A stretch of 51,889 nucleotides of DNA from Clostridia bacterium (GCA_014804975.1 JAAUYT010000015.1:1-51889), one strand, 5' to 3'; numbered from the stretch's first letter, positions 27,764 to 37,102 are shown. The notes: generated by a model not told the origin, from the letters alone. Program-made: numbers and translations.

Positions 27764-27792
27764 TTGACTACTAACGTATATTGTTTTATGAT
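27764..27792 (+). promoter_or_regulatory. sigmaA-type promoter TTGACT-N17-TATGAT for the module A partner gene
   Basis: -35 27764-27769, -10 27787-27792; spacer contains CTACTAACGTA. Confidence 0.75.
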
Positions 27793-27821
27793 ATAACTAC
27801 AAACGTGAGCGGAGGTGAAAT

Positions 27822-28091
27822 ATGAAATCGGCAATCGAAGAAATACGCAACGGAAGTCTTAGCGGAAAAAGTCCTAACCTTGGGAAAGAGTATAAAAAAG
27901 CAGTCGCGGCAACGGCAGAGAAAGAAGCCGCAATATTAGAGCTTATAAAAGATAACAAAGAAACTTTAAAAGCATTTAAAGAATATCAAGACGCCGAAGA
28001 AGAAAGTTTTTATTTGGAAGTGCGGGGCTATTACAAGCACGGCTTTCGCCACGGATTCCGCATTGCCATAGACGCATTGGACGAAGAGTAA
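27822..28091 (+). CDS. small conserved acidic protein (DUF6809-like), module A partner
   Basis: MKSAIEEIRNGSLSGKSPNLGKEYKKAV...RGYYKHGFRHGFRIAIDALDEE; paralog of 37293-37565; SD GGAGG. Confidence 0.75.
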   Translation: MKSAIEEIRNGSLSGKSPNLGKEYKKAVAATAEKEAAILELIKDNKETLKAFKEYQDAEEESFYLEVRGYYKHGFRHGFRIAIDALDEE

Positions 28092-28134
28092 AAAATGCGC
28101 GGGAATCGCTTTGCGATTCCCGCGCATACTTTTT
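28091..28134. terminator. Strong stem-loop terminator between convergent genes
   Basis: ATGCGCGGGAATCGC TTT GCGATTCCCGCGCAT followed by a T-rich tract. Confidence 0.85.
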
Positions 28135-28139
28135 ATTCC

Positions 28140-30782
28140 TTACTCTTCGGACCCTTCGGATTCCTCGGAAGTTTCCGCCTCTTCTTCGACGACTTCCTCT
28201 TCCTCTCCGCTCTCAACAGTCGTCTCCGTATCTTCCTCCTCCGTTTCGGGAGCTTCTACGGGAACGTCCGCCGCGGTCTCTTCGGGAATCTCAACTTCCG
28301 CTTCTTCGTCGCGCTCGGTGATCGCCACCGTCGCCACCTTGCCGCCGCGCAGTCTCATGAGCCTTACGCCGCGCGTGTTGCGCCCGATCTTCGAGATACT
28401 GTCGCCGTGCATACGAATGACGATACCGCTATCGGAAACCATCATGACGTCGTTGTCATCGTTGATGAGCTTCATGTTGACGAGCTTGCCCGTGAGCGCA
28501 TTGAACACGCCCGCCTTAATACCTTTACCGCCGCGGCCCTGAATTCTGTAATCTTCGGGGTCGGTGCGCTTGCCGTAGCCGTTCTCGGATACCGTCAGAA
28601 TATCGTAGCCCTCTTTCACGACGAGCATATCCACGACCTCGTCGCCCTTGGAAAGCCGGATCGCCTTTACGCCCATCGTATCTCTACCCGTTGCGCGAAC
28701 GTCGGATTCGGCAAAGTGAATGCACTTGCCTTGCCTACTCGCTACGATAATGCTATCCTTCTTATGGCAGGGCTGTACGGAAATGAGCTCGTCTCTCGAA
28801 TTGATCTTGATCGCGATTTTACCGCTCTTCATAATACGGTGGAATTCGCGCATTGCCGTCTTCTTGATAAGTCCTTTTTTCGTCGCCATGACGAGGAAGC
28901 CCGAGCCCTTTTCGCTCATGGGAAGCGCCGCCGCGATCTTCTCGCGTGCGTCGAGCTGAACGATATTGACGATCGCTCTGCCGCGCGCCGTACGGTTCGC
29001 TTCGGGAATTTCATAGCCCTTGATCGAGTAAACCTTACCGAAGTTGGAGAACAGCAAGACGTTGTCGTGCGTGGAGCAAATGAACATCTGCTCGACGAAG
29101 TCGTCTTCCTTGGGGCGGTGACCCGTAATGCCCACGCCGCCGCGGTTCTGCGCTCTGTATTCCACGACGGGAATGCGCTTGATATAACCGCCGTCCGTCA
29201 TGGAAATGACGACGTCCTCTTCGTCGATCAAGTCCTCGTCGTCGATATTGCCGACGTCTACGGAAATCTCCGTCTTTCTGTCGGACGGGTATTTCGCCTT
29301 GATCGTAATGAGGTCGTTTTTGATAATGTCATAAACGCGCTTTTCGTGCGCCAAAATGTCCTTGTAGTCCTTGATGAGTGCGCGGAGCGCTGCGAGCTCG
29401 TCGCGGAGCTTCTCCACTTCGAGAGAGGTCAAACGCGACAGCTTCATTTCGAGAATGGCGTTCGCCTGCTTTTCGGTGAGCTCGAAGCTATCCGTGAGTT
29501 TTTGGATCGCTTCGTTCTTGTCGCGCGATTCCTTGATGATCTTAATGACTTCGTCGATATTCGCAAGCGCAAGCACCAAGCCTTCGATGATATGCGCGCG
29601 CTCTTCCGTCTTGTTGAGGTCGAAACGCGTTCTGCGGGTGATGACTTCCTTTTGGTGTTTGAGATACTCTTCGAGAATTTCGCGAAGATTCAGCACCTTG
29701 GGTTCGGTGCCGTTCTCGACGAGCGCAAGCAAAATGATACCGTCCGAAATTTGCAGGTTCGTATGCTTGTACAGCGTGTTTAAAACGACCTGCGCGTTCG
29801 CGTCCTTCTTGCACTCGATGACGATTCGAAGTCCCTCTCTGCCCGATTCCTCGCGGATATCCGAGATGCCCTCTAAGCGCTTATCGCGCACCATGTTCGC
29901 GATCGTTTCGATGAGCTGCGCCTTGTTGACCTGATAGGGAAGCTCGGTCACGATAATGCGGCTTCTCGTGTTGCCGCCCGTGCCGTATTCCTCGATCTCG
30001 CACTTCGAACGGATAATGATACTTCCCTGTCCCGTGCGGTACGCCTTGCGGATTCCCGCGCGTCCCATGATAATGCCGCCCGTGGGGAAATCGGGTGCGG
30101 GGATATAGTTCATTAAATCTTCGATGGAAATTTCGGGATTGTCGATCATTGCGATCGTGCCGTCGATCACTTCCGCAAGGTTGTGCGGGGGAATGTTCGT
30201 CGCCATACCGACCGCGATACCGTCCGACCCGTTCACGAGAAGGTTGGGGAAACGCGCCGTCAGAACGGCGGGCTCCATTTCGTTGCCATCGAAGTTGGGG
30301 AAAAAGTCGACCGTGTCTTTATCGAGGTCTTTGAGCATTTCCGCCGCAAGCTTCGTAAGTCTTGCTTCCGTGTAACGCATTGCCGCAGGGGGATCGCCGT
30401 CCACCGAACCGAAGTTTCCGTGCCCGTCTACGAGCGGGAAGTTGATAGAGAAGTCCTGCGCCAAACGCACGAGTGCGTCGTACACCGAAGAGTCGCCGTG
30501 CGGGTGATATTTACCCATGCAGTCACCGACGATACGGGCGCACTTCTTATAAGCCTTATCGTTATACAGTCCCATCTCGTGCATGGAGTAAAGGATACGC
30601 CTGTGCACGGGCTTTAAACCGTCTCTTACGTCGGGAATGGCACGCGATTTATTGACCGCCATTGCGTAGGCAATGAACGAGCGTTTGAGTTCCTCGTTGA
30701 CTTCTACGTCGAGGATCTTCGTCATTTCAAGCGTTTTCTTAAATTCTTCCGTGAGCTCGGGGCTCGTCTCTCTTTTCGCCAT
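28140..30782 (-). CDS. gyrA: DNA gyrase subunit A with long acidic C-terminal tail
   Basis: [61 protein letters not shown] GyrA box-like region. Confidence 0.97.
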   Translation of the reverse strand: MAKRETSPELTEEFKKTLEMTKILDVEVNEELKRSFIAYAMAVNKSRAIPDVRDGLKPVHRRILYSMHEMGLYNDKAYKKCARIVGDCMGKYHPHGDSSVYDALVRLAQDFSINFPLVDGHGNFGSVDGDPPAAMRYTEARLTKLAAEMLKDLDKDTVDFFPNFDGNEMEPAVLTARFPNLLVNGSDGIAVGMATNIPPHNLAEVIDGTIAMIDNPEISIEDLMNYIPAPDFPTGGIIMGRAGIRKAYRTGQGSIIIRSKCEIEEYGTGGNTRSRIIVTELPYQVNKAQLIETIANMVRDKRLEGISDIREESGREGLRIVIECKKDANAQVVLNTLYKHTNLQISDGIILLALVENGTEPKVLNLREILEEYLKHQKEVITRRTRFDLNKTEERAHIIEGLVLALANIDEVIKIIKESRDKNEAIQKLTDSFELTEKQANAILEMKLSRLTSLEVEKLRDELAALRALIKDYKDILAHEKRVYDIIKNDLITIKAKYPSDRKTEISVDVGNIDDEDLIDEEDVVISMTDGGYIKRIPVVEYRAQNRGGVGITGHRPKEDDFVEQMFICSTHDNVLLFSNFGKVYSIKGYEIPEANRTARGRAIVNIVQLDAREKIAAALPMSEKGSGFLVMATKKGLIKKTAMREFHRIMKSGKIAIKINSRDELISVQPCHKKDSIIVASRQGKCIHFAESDVRATGRDTMGVKAIRLSKGDEVVDMLVVKEGYDILTVSENGYGKRTDPEDYRIQGRGGKGIKAGVFNALTGKLVNMKLINDDNDVMMVSDSGIVIRMHGDSISKIGRNTRGVRLMRLRGGKVATVAITERDEEAEVEIPEETAADVPVEAPETEEEDTETTVESGEEEEVVEEEAETSEESEGSEE

Positions 30783-30796
30783 GATTTATCTCCTCT

Positions 30797-32710
30797 TTAA
30801 ATATCAAGATCCTTGACCAAGGTTGCGTTCTCTTCAATGAACTGTCTGCGGAGCGACGGGCTCTCACCCATGAGGACGGAGAACATTTTGTCCGCCTCCA
30901 CCGCGTCCTCCATGCGCACCTTGATGAGCGTGCGGGTCGCGGGGTTCATGGTCGTATCCCAAAGCTGTTCGGTACTCATTTCGCCCAAGCCTTTATAGCG
31001 TTGGTATTCCACTCTGTTATTGTTCTCTAAATCGTACGCGGTCTTTTCCTCTTCGGAATAGAGGTACTTGTCCTCTCTGCCCTTCATGCTCGCCTTATAG
31101 AGCGGAGGCATTGCCGAATACACGTGCCCGTGTTCGATCAAGGGGCGCATATAGCGGAAGAGGAAGGTCAAAAACAGAATACGGATATGCGCGCCGTCGA
31201 CGTCGGCATCGGTCATGGAGATGATGCGGTCGTAGCGCAATTTGCTCTCGTCAAAGTCGTCTAAGATTCCGCAGCCGAACGCCGTGATCATCGCCTTGAT
31301 CTCCGCGTTTTCGAGTACGCGGTTGAGGCGCACCTTCTCTACGTTCAAGATTTTACCGCGGAGAGGCAGGATCGCCTGAAATCTTCTGTCGCGTCCCTGC
31401 TTTGCCGTGCCGCCTGCCGAGTCACCCTCGACGATGTAGATTTCGCAAAGCTCGGGGCGTTTGTCGGAACAGTCCGCAAGCTTGCCGGGGAGAGTCGTCG
31501 ATTCCAGAATGCCCTTGCGGCGGGTGAGCTCGCGCGCGTTCCTTGCCGCGTCGCGCGCCTTCTGCGCCGTGATACAGCGAAGCACGAGCTCGCGCGCTTC
31601 CTGCGGGTGCTCTTCGATATAGGTACCGAAGCGCTCCGCCACGCTCTTCGAAACGAAGGTACGGATAAACGAGTTGTTCAGCTTGTCCTTGGTCTGCGAT
31701 TCGAACTGCGCGTTTTCAAGCTTGACGGAGACGACTGCGGTAATGCCCTCGCGCACGTCCTCGCCCGTTAGCTTGTCGCTGTCCTTTAAAATATTCAGCC
31801 TTTTGCCTGCGTCGTTGATGATTTTCGTGAGCGCAAGCTTCAAGCCCTCGACGTGCGTTCCGCCGTCGATCGTGTTGACGTTGTTCGCGTACGAATAAAT
31901 AACTTCGTTGTAGCTCTCGTTGTATTGCAGTGCGATTTCGCAGACGGTCGTTCCCTCGTGCTCTTCGAAATAAAGAGGCTCCGCAAAGAGCGTTTCGTTG
32001 CCCTTGTTGATCTCCTGCACTAATTCGCGGATACCGCCTTCGTAGAGGAAGGTGTCCGTGCGCTCCTTACCCACGCGCTTGTCGGTAAGCGTGATCGTAA
32101 GTCCCTTGTTCAGGAAGGCAAGCTCCTTTAAGCGGACTTTGAGCGTATCGTACTTGAAGACGATCGTTTCGAAAATTTCCTCGTCGGGGAAGAAGGTGAC
32201 CTTCGTACCCGTCTTATCGGTATCGCCGATGATCTGTAAGGAACGCTGCGGCACGCCGCGGTTATAGACCTGCTTGTAAATATGTCCGTTCTGCGAGACC
32301 TCGACTTCCAGCCATTCGGAAAGCGCGTTGACCGCCTTGACGCCCACGCCGTGAAGTCCCGAAGAGACCTTATAGCCGGAGTCGCCGCCGAACTTACCGC
32401 CCGCGTTGACCTTTGTAAACACGACTTCGACTGTGGAAATCTTTTCCTTGGGGTGAATACCCGTGGGAATGCCGCGCCCGTTATCCACAACCGTGCACGA
32501 ACCGTCGGGATTGACGGTGACGTCCACTTGGGTACAGTAACCCGCAAGCGCCTCGTCGATCGAGTTATCCACAACCTCGCTTACAAGGTGGTGAAGTCCC
32601 TTTTCGTCCGTGGAGCTGATGTACATTCCGGGGCGCTTTCTGATGTGTTCGAGCCCGTCGAGAACCTGAATTTGTTCCGCACCGTACGTTGCTTTGACCT
32701 TTTCAGCCAT
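30797..32710 (-). CDS. gyrB: DNA gyrase subunit B
   Basis: LEHIRKRPGMYI, VDNGRGIPTGIHP, YIVEGDSAGGTAKQGRDRRFQAILPLRGKILNVEK; start MAEKVKATYG. Confidence 0.98.
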   Translation of the reverse strand: MAEKVKATYGAEQIQVLDGLEHIRKRPGMYISSTDEKGLHHLVSEVVDNSIDEALAGYCTQVDVTVNPDGSCTVVDNGRGIPTGIHPKEKISTVEVVFTKVNAGGKFGGDSGYKVSSGLHGVGVKAVNALSEWLEVEVSQNGHIYKQVYNRGVPQRSLQIIGDTDKTGTKVTFFPDEEIFETIVFKYDTLKVRLKELAFLNKGLTITLTDKRVGKERTDTFLYEGGIRELVQEINKGNETLFAEPLYFEEHEGTTVCEIALQYNESYNEVIYSYANNVNTIDGGTHVEGLKLALTKIINDAGKRLNILKDSDKLTGEDVREGITAVVSVKLENAQFESQTKDKLNNSFIRTFVSKSVAERFGTYIEEHPQEARELVLRCITAQKARDAARNARELTRRKGILESTTLPGKLADCSDKRPELCEIYIVEGDSAGGTAKQGRDRRFQAILPLRGKILNVEKVRLNRVLENAEIKAMITAFGCGILDDFDESKLRYDRIISMTDADVDGAHIRILFLTFLFRYMRPLIEHGHVYSAMPPLYKASMKGREDKYLYSEEEKTAYDLENNNRVEYQRYKGLGEMSTEQLWDTTMNPATRTLIKVRMEDAVEADKMFSVLMGESPSLRRQFIEENATLVKDLDI

Positions 32711-32752
32711 ACTTCCTCCTGCTTTCACAAATGGTTTTTAGGTTGATTCCTC

Positions 32753-32780
32753 GCGCGTGCGCGCACGCGTGCGCGCGCGA
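32753..32780. other. 28-bp perfect alternating pyrimidine/purine tract (Z-DNA-prone) in the gyrB leader
   Basis: CGCGCGTGCGCGCACGCGTGCGCGCGCG; contains the 16-bp palindrome CGCGTGCGCGCACGCG (32755-32770). Confidence 0.9.
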
Positions 32781-32818
32781 AAGAAAATAGCGCATTTTTT
32801 GCGCCTCTGTTCCTGAAT

Positions 32819-32827
32819 ATTATAACA
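32819..32827 (-). promoter_or_regulatory. extended -10 element TGTTATAAT for gyrB
   Basis: Minus strand ATGTTATAAT upstream of gyrB; a clear -35 was not seen. Confidence 0.55.
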
Positions 32828-32888
32828 TAAAGTAAAAAAATTGTACAGTGAATTGTCGAAAAATTTTTGGAATTTTCCACCAAAAAAT

Positions 32889-32915
32889 AAAAGTTTTCCA
32901 CTGTGGAAAACTTTT
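32889..32915. terminator. Stem-loop after dus (13-bp arms)
   Basis: AAAAGTTTTCCAC T GTGGAAAACTTTT followed on the minus strand by ATTTTTT. Confidence 0.7.
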
Positions 32916-32917
32916 TG

Positions 32918-33850
32918 TCAACAAAAAATTTCTTCTGCAAGGCGAGCAACCTCTTCGGTATCCTGCGCCTGAAAGAGTCTTCGTTTATACTCCGCCGCGC
33001 CCTTCACACCCTTCAAATAGAACGCCGCCATTTTGCGCATAAACACGGTTGCAAACCGTTCGCCGTAGAGCTCTTTCGTCTCTTTAAGCTGTTTTAAAAA
33101 AAGCTCTTTCATGGGCGGAGGCTCGATTTCCGCGATATCCGCAAACACCTGCGGGCGGTACAATGCGGCACGGGCGATCATCACCCCGTCCGCACCCGTG
33201 CGCGCGATCGTCTTTTCCGCGTCGCCCTTTGACCATACGCCCCCGTTTGCAATGACGGGGATTTTGACCGCGTTCTTTGCCGAAGCGATCTCCTCGTAGT
33301 CGGGCGCGCCCGCGTACACTCTTTCGCGCGATCTGCCGTGCACCGTGATCATGCACGCACCCGCCCCTTCGCACAGTCTTGCGAACTCGGCGGTGATTTT
33401 TTTGTCGTCGGTGATACCGATACGGAACTTAACTGAAATCCGCTTCCCGCTCTTCACGCATTCGGAAATGATTTTTTCGGCAAGCGGAAGATTTTCCAAA
33501 AGCGCGCTCCCCTCGCCGTTTCTCACGATCTTGGGCATAGGGCAACCCATGTTGATGTCAATTAAATCAAAGGGCGCGAGCGCCTCGCTCTCGCACGCCG
33601 CCCGCATAAGGGCGGGCTCGCTCCCGAAAATCTGCGCCGCCTTGGGCGATTCGTCCCCGCAATATAGAAGCTTTTTCGTCTCTTCGCTATTGTAGTGAAG
33701 CCCCTTTGCGCTGACCATTTCGGTAAAAGTAAGCCCCGCGCCAAGCCCCCTGCACAGCTCGCGGAAGGGGTAATTCGTGTACCCCGCAAGCGGAGCCAAA
33801 AAGACGTTGTTCGGACACACCATGCCCGCGATATCAATTTTGGGAAACAT
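32918..33850 (-). CDS. dus: tRNA-dihydrouridine synthase
   Basis: NVFLAPLAGYTNYPFRELCR, DINMGCPMPKIV, VKFRIGI, TVHGRSRERVYAG, VIANGGV. Confidence 0.95.
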   Translation of the reverse strand: MFPKIDIAGMVCPNNVFLAPLAGYTNYPFRELCRGLGAGLTFTEMVSAKGLHYNSEETKKLLYCGDESPKAAQIFGSEPALMRAACESEALAPFDLIDINMGCPMPKIVRNGEGSALLENLPLAEKIISECVKSGKRISVKFRIGITDDKKITAEFARLCEGAGACMITVHGRSRERVYAGAPDYEEIASAKNAVKIPVIANGGVWSKGDAEKTIARTGADGVMIARAALYRPQVFADIAEIEPPPMKELFLKQLKETKELYGERFATVFMRKMAAFYLKGVKGAAEYKRRLFQAQDTEEVARLAEEIFC

Positions 33851-34922
33851 TCTCTTTCGCCTTTTTGTAATATGCGCCCCGCTCTTCGCTACTAAGTGCG
33901 TGCACGTCCTTGCCGTCCGCAAGCACGAGCTTTTCCCACTCGGTGTAAAGCCTTGCTTCCTCTTTCACCTTATCCAGAAGCGCCTGTTCGCTATCGATTC
34001 CCGCCGCATACGCGATTTGCGCAAGCTCCATTAAAACATCGCCGAATGCCGCCGCAATCGCCTCTTTATCGCCCGATTTCACCGCTTCGCTTAATTTCGA
34101 TTCGCGGTCCGCCGAAGGAGCAAAAGTCCAGCCCCCCTTTGCCATGCGCTTGACGATCTTCTGCGCACGCAAAAGCGCGGGAAAGCATTCGGGCACGTCG
34201 TTCACCGCGTCGGAGAAGGTCGTCTGATGCTTCTCGGTCATCTTGTTCTTGTCCCACACGGAGAGCGCGCCGTCCGCGCCCTTCGCGCTGTCGCCGCCGA
34301 ACACGTGCGTGTGCCGCGTGACGAGTTTTTTGCAAACCCCGCTCACCATGTCGCCCGCGTTGAACCTTCCCCGTTCCTCTTCGATGAGCGCGTGGAACAC
34401 CGCCTGCATGAGAACGTCGCCCGTCTCCTCGCACATCTTTTCGGGATCGTCCAAGTCGATTGCGTCTACGAGCTCGTACGCTTCCTCGATCATGTTGATG
34501 CGAATGCTCTTATGCGTTTGCACCTTGTCCCACGGGCAGCCGTCGGGCGCGCGCAGACGCTTTAATATGTAGAGAAAGTCCTGAAAGGTGAACTTCTCCT
34601 TTTTGACGAGCTCTTCGTCCGAAAGCGTTTTATAGGCGCAGCAGTCTATCGTATAAACGCCCTGCTCCCGCATAAGCGCGCAAGCCGTGTTATCGTCGAA
34701 CACGCTCCCGCCCACGCAGTAGCAGGCCGCACTTTTTTGCGCCTCTTTTAAAAGCTCTTCCGCGGAAGGAGCGCACTCTTCGAATTTGATTTTCTCCTCT
34801 TTAAAATCGGCAAGCGCCGCGCCGCCGTTTTTGACGAAAACCTTATCCGCATTTTTGAGTGCTTTGAGTGCGGAGAGCGTTAAATCTCCCCTTTCGTTCC
34901 CGAGACCGATGATTGTAAGCAT
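33834..34922 (-). CDS. mazG: MazG family nucleoside triphosphate pyrophosphohydrolase with degenerate N-terminal TP-methylase-like region
   Basis: LRAPDGCPWDKVQTHKSIRINMIEEAYELVDAI, EETGDVLMQAVFHA, RHTHVFG. Confidence 0.93.
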   Translation of the reverse strand: MLTIIGLGNERGDLTLSALKALKNADKVFVKNGGAALADFKEEKIKFEECAPSAEELLKEAQKSAACYCVGGSVFDDNTACALMREQGVYTIDCCAYKTLSDEELVKKEKFTFQDFLYILKRLRAPDGCPWDKVQTHKSIRINMIEEAYELVDAIDLDDPEKMCEETGDVLMQAVFHALIEEERGRFNAGDMVSGVCKKLVTRHTHVFGGDSAKGADGALSVWDKNKMTEKHQTTFSDAVNDVPECFPALLRAQKIVKRMAKGGWTFAPSADRESKLSEAVKSGDKEAIAAAFGDVLMELAQIAYAAGIDSEQALLDKVKEEARLYTEWEKLVLADGKDVHALSSEERGAYYKKAKENVSQN

Positions 34923-34928
34923 TTTCCT

Positions 34929-36266
34929 TTACGCCTCTTCTTTTGATTTTAATGCCGCCACAAGCTTGGGCTTCCTTAACTTTCCTCTCCAAGTATAAAC
35001 CGAATCGAGGAAAAAAGCAACTAAATAGCAGGCGTTCGAGGCAATCGCGGCGCCCACGACGGAGAGCGCGGGATTGGATACGAGAATACATTGCAGAACA
35101 AGCTTTACGATGACCGCAACGAGCATTCCCCGCGCGGCGTACTTTGCCCGCCCCATACCCGTAAGGCAGGCGGCAAGCGTGTTGACGGCGGCAAGCGACA
35201 CGGCGGACACGGACGACAATCTTACGAGCGCGACGACGGTTTTCAAATCGCTTTCGGAAAGGCTTGCATACAAGAGCCGCACGACGGGCGAGGCGCACGC
35301 GAATAAAAACACGGCGCAGGGAATGGAGATCGCAAAGGTAAAGAGCAGCGCGAGCGCGGCGTTCTTTCTTGCGCCCTCGCTGTCCCCGCGCGAAGCGCTC
35401 GAAGAGACGAGCGGGATCGCCGCGGCAACGAACCCGCCCGCAAGCGTGGCGGGCAGATCGATCAAAGACATGACTCCGCCCGAATACAGTCCGTAGAGAG
35501 ACACGGCACGCCTCGTGTAACGCGCCATCAGCCGCACGATCACGATACTGTCGAGGGTGCGCGAGAGGGGCAGGAGCGCGGCGGCAGCCATGACGGGGAG
35601 CACCGCACTGAAAAGCGAATAGCCGTTGATTTTGCGGAGCGACTTTATCCGCCGTTCCCCCTTATAGCGGTTAGCAAGATAAATGAGCGCACCGAGCTCC
35701 GAAAGGCTTACCCCTAAGAGCGCAAGCATAGCACCCCGCACGGGATCGCCCGCAATACGCGCCGCAAAGAAGCCGAAGCCCGCCTTGATCGCCTGTTCGA
35801 CGACTTCCGAAAAGGCGGTGGGCACCATGTCGTTTTTGCCCTGAAAATAGCCCCTTAAAACGGAGACGAGCGCGACCAGAAAAACGGAGGGCGCAAGCGC
35901 AAGATAGCAGACGGTCAGATTTCTGTCCCCCTGCAAGCCGCTCATGAATGCGGCAACGGCGCACATCAAAAGAGCGCCGAAAAGTCCGATGAGCGCAAAG
36001 AGGCGGAGCGCCGTTTTCATATACCCCGTCGTTTCCCGCCCGCGCGCGTACTCCGCCGAAACGACGCGCGAAAGCGCCGACGGTATTCCCGCCGACGAGA
36101 AGGTCAGAAAAAGAAGAAAGAGCGGATACGCCATTTGATAGAGCCCTATGCCGTAGCCGCCCAGAATTCCCGTGAGCGAAATGCGGTAGAACGCTCCAAT
36201 CGCCTTTGCGACGAGAAACCCCGCCGTCATTACCGCCGCGCTTTTGATGAATTTCGCGTGCTTCAT
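34929..36266 (-). CDS. polysaccharide biosynthesis/MATE-like flippase (SpoVB/MurJ-type)
   Basis: About 12-14 TM; ISLTGILGGYGIGLYQMAYPLFLLFLTFSSAGIPSALSRVVS; next to spoVT. Confidence 0.85.
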   Translation of the reverse strand: MKHAKFIKSAAVMTAGFLVAKAIGAFYRISLTGILGGYGIGLYQMAYPLFLLFLTFSSAGIPSALSRVVSAEYARGRETTGYMKTALRLFALIGLFGALLMCAVAAFMSGLQGDRNLTVCYLALAPSVFLVALVSVLRGYFQGKNDMVPTAFSEVVEQAIKAGFGFFAARIAGDPVRGAMLALLGVSLSELGALIYLANRYKGERRIKSLRKINGYSLFSAVLPVMAAAALLPLSRTLDSIVIVRLMARYTRRAVSLYGLYSGGVMSLIDLPATLAGGFVAAAIPLVSSSASRGDSEGARKNAALALLFTFAISIPCAVFLFACASPVVRLLYASLSESDLKTVVALVRLSSVSAVSLAAVNTLAACLTGMGRAKYAARGMLVAVIVKLVLQCILVSNPALSVVGAAIASNACYLVAFFLDSVYTWRGKLRKPKLVAALKSKEEA

Positions 36267-36304
36267 ATATGTAAGTTTCCCCACAAAAGGGTGGGGACTT
36301 CATC

Positions 36305-36422
36305 CGCTTTCTATGAACGAGCAAGACAAGGAGCGCGAGGAAAACCCAAAGGAGCTTACTAAACGGTAAGTAACTGAGGGTTGCCGCAGCGCGACAAAGT
36401 ATTGCGAAGTTCAGAGGAAGCG
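36305..36422. repeat. 118-bp imperfect-palindrome element, copy 2
   Basis: CGCTTTCTATGAACGAGCAAGACAAGGAGCGCGAGGAAAACCCAAAGGAGCTTACTAAACGGTAAGTAACTGAGGGTTGCCGCAGCGCGACAAAGTATTGCGAAGTTCAGAGGAAGCG. Confidence 0.95.
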
Positions 36423-36427
36423 GAAAC

Positions 36428-36973
36428 TTACTCGAATTGGTTTGCTAAAATGTCGGCAGTAAGTCTAGCCAATTTAACCGCCGAAGCCTCCATCTCCGCG
36501 CCCTCTTCCCGCGAAAGAAGAATGACCGTGCCGAGGCAGTCGCCGTTGGCTACGACGGGCACGATGATTTCCGCAGTGTATTCGCCCTCCCCGCCGGACA
36601 CGGGGTCGTACACGACGCCCCCTTCCGCCTTGTTGGCAAGATAGCTTCTGCGCGAATTCATGATTTCCGTCACCTTTTCCGAAACGGTCTTACCCACGAG
36701 ATCGCGCTTGTTCGTGCCGTATGCGCTGAGTACCGTGTCGGTATCGGTGATTGCGGCAAGGTATCCGCTCTGTTCGTTCAGGGACTTTGCCGTCCCCTCC
36801 GAAAAACGCCCGATAGAGGCGATCGGCGAATACTTTTTGAGCATGAGCTCGTCGCGGTCAGTAAAGAGTTCCAAGGGGTCGCCCTCGCGGATACGAAGCG
36901 TGCGGCGTATCTCTTTGGGAATAACCACCCTGCCGAGCTCGTCGATCCGTCTTACGATTCCCGTTGCTTTCAT
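36428..36973 (-). CDS. spoVT: Stage V sporulation protein T (AbrB family with C-terminal GAF-like domain)
   Basis: MKATGIVRRIDELGRVVIPKEIRRTLRIREGDPLELFTDRDELMLKKYSPI. Confidence 0.92.
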   Translation of the reverse strand: MKATGIVRRIDELGRVVIPKEIRRTLRIREGDPLELFTDRDELMLKKYSPIASIGRFSEGTAKSLNEQSGYLAAITDTDTVLSAYGTNKRDLVGKTVSEKVTEIMNSRRSYLANKAEGGVVYDPVSGGEGEYTAEIIVPVVANGDCLGTVILLSREEGAEMEASAVKLARLTADILANQFE

Positions 36974-36995
36974 ATAATAAAACCTCCGTATACCG

Positions 36996-37025
36996 TCATT
37001 ATGCGGAGGCTTGGAATATTTATAC
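36996..37025 (-). promoter_or_regulatory. candidate sigmaG/sigmaF-type promoter for spoVT (GTATA-N17-CATAATGA)
   Basis: Minus strand GTATA (37021-37025), 17-nt spacer, CATAATGA (36996-37003). Confidence 0.5.
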
Positions 37026-37102
37026 ATAAATACTTTTTTATAGCCAAATTGCGGCCCCTTTTTTCACACATTTTCACGGTCACCCTGTCCCTCCTTTTGG
37101 TC

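Noticed and set aside
28095-29783. 562-aa plus-strand ORF
   Set aside because: Antisense to gyrA; Arg/His/Asp-rich composition typical of a complement frame of a GC-rich gene.
32481-32573. Two TTATCCACA DnaA-box matches (32481-32489, 32565-32573) suggesting an origin near gyrB
   Set aside because: Both are the reverse complement of codons for the conserved GyrB VVDN motifs; no AT-rich unwinding element or dnaA/dnaN/recF nearby.
32889-32915. TTTTCCAC/GTGGAAAA palindrome as a DnaA-box pair
   Set aside because: Position after the dus stop with a T-rich tail fits a terminator stem better.
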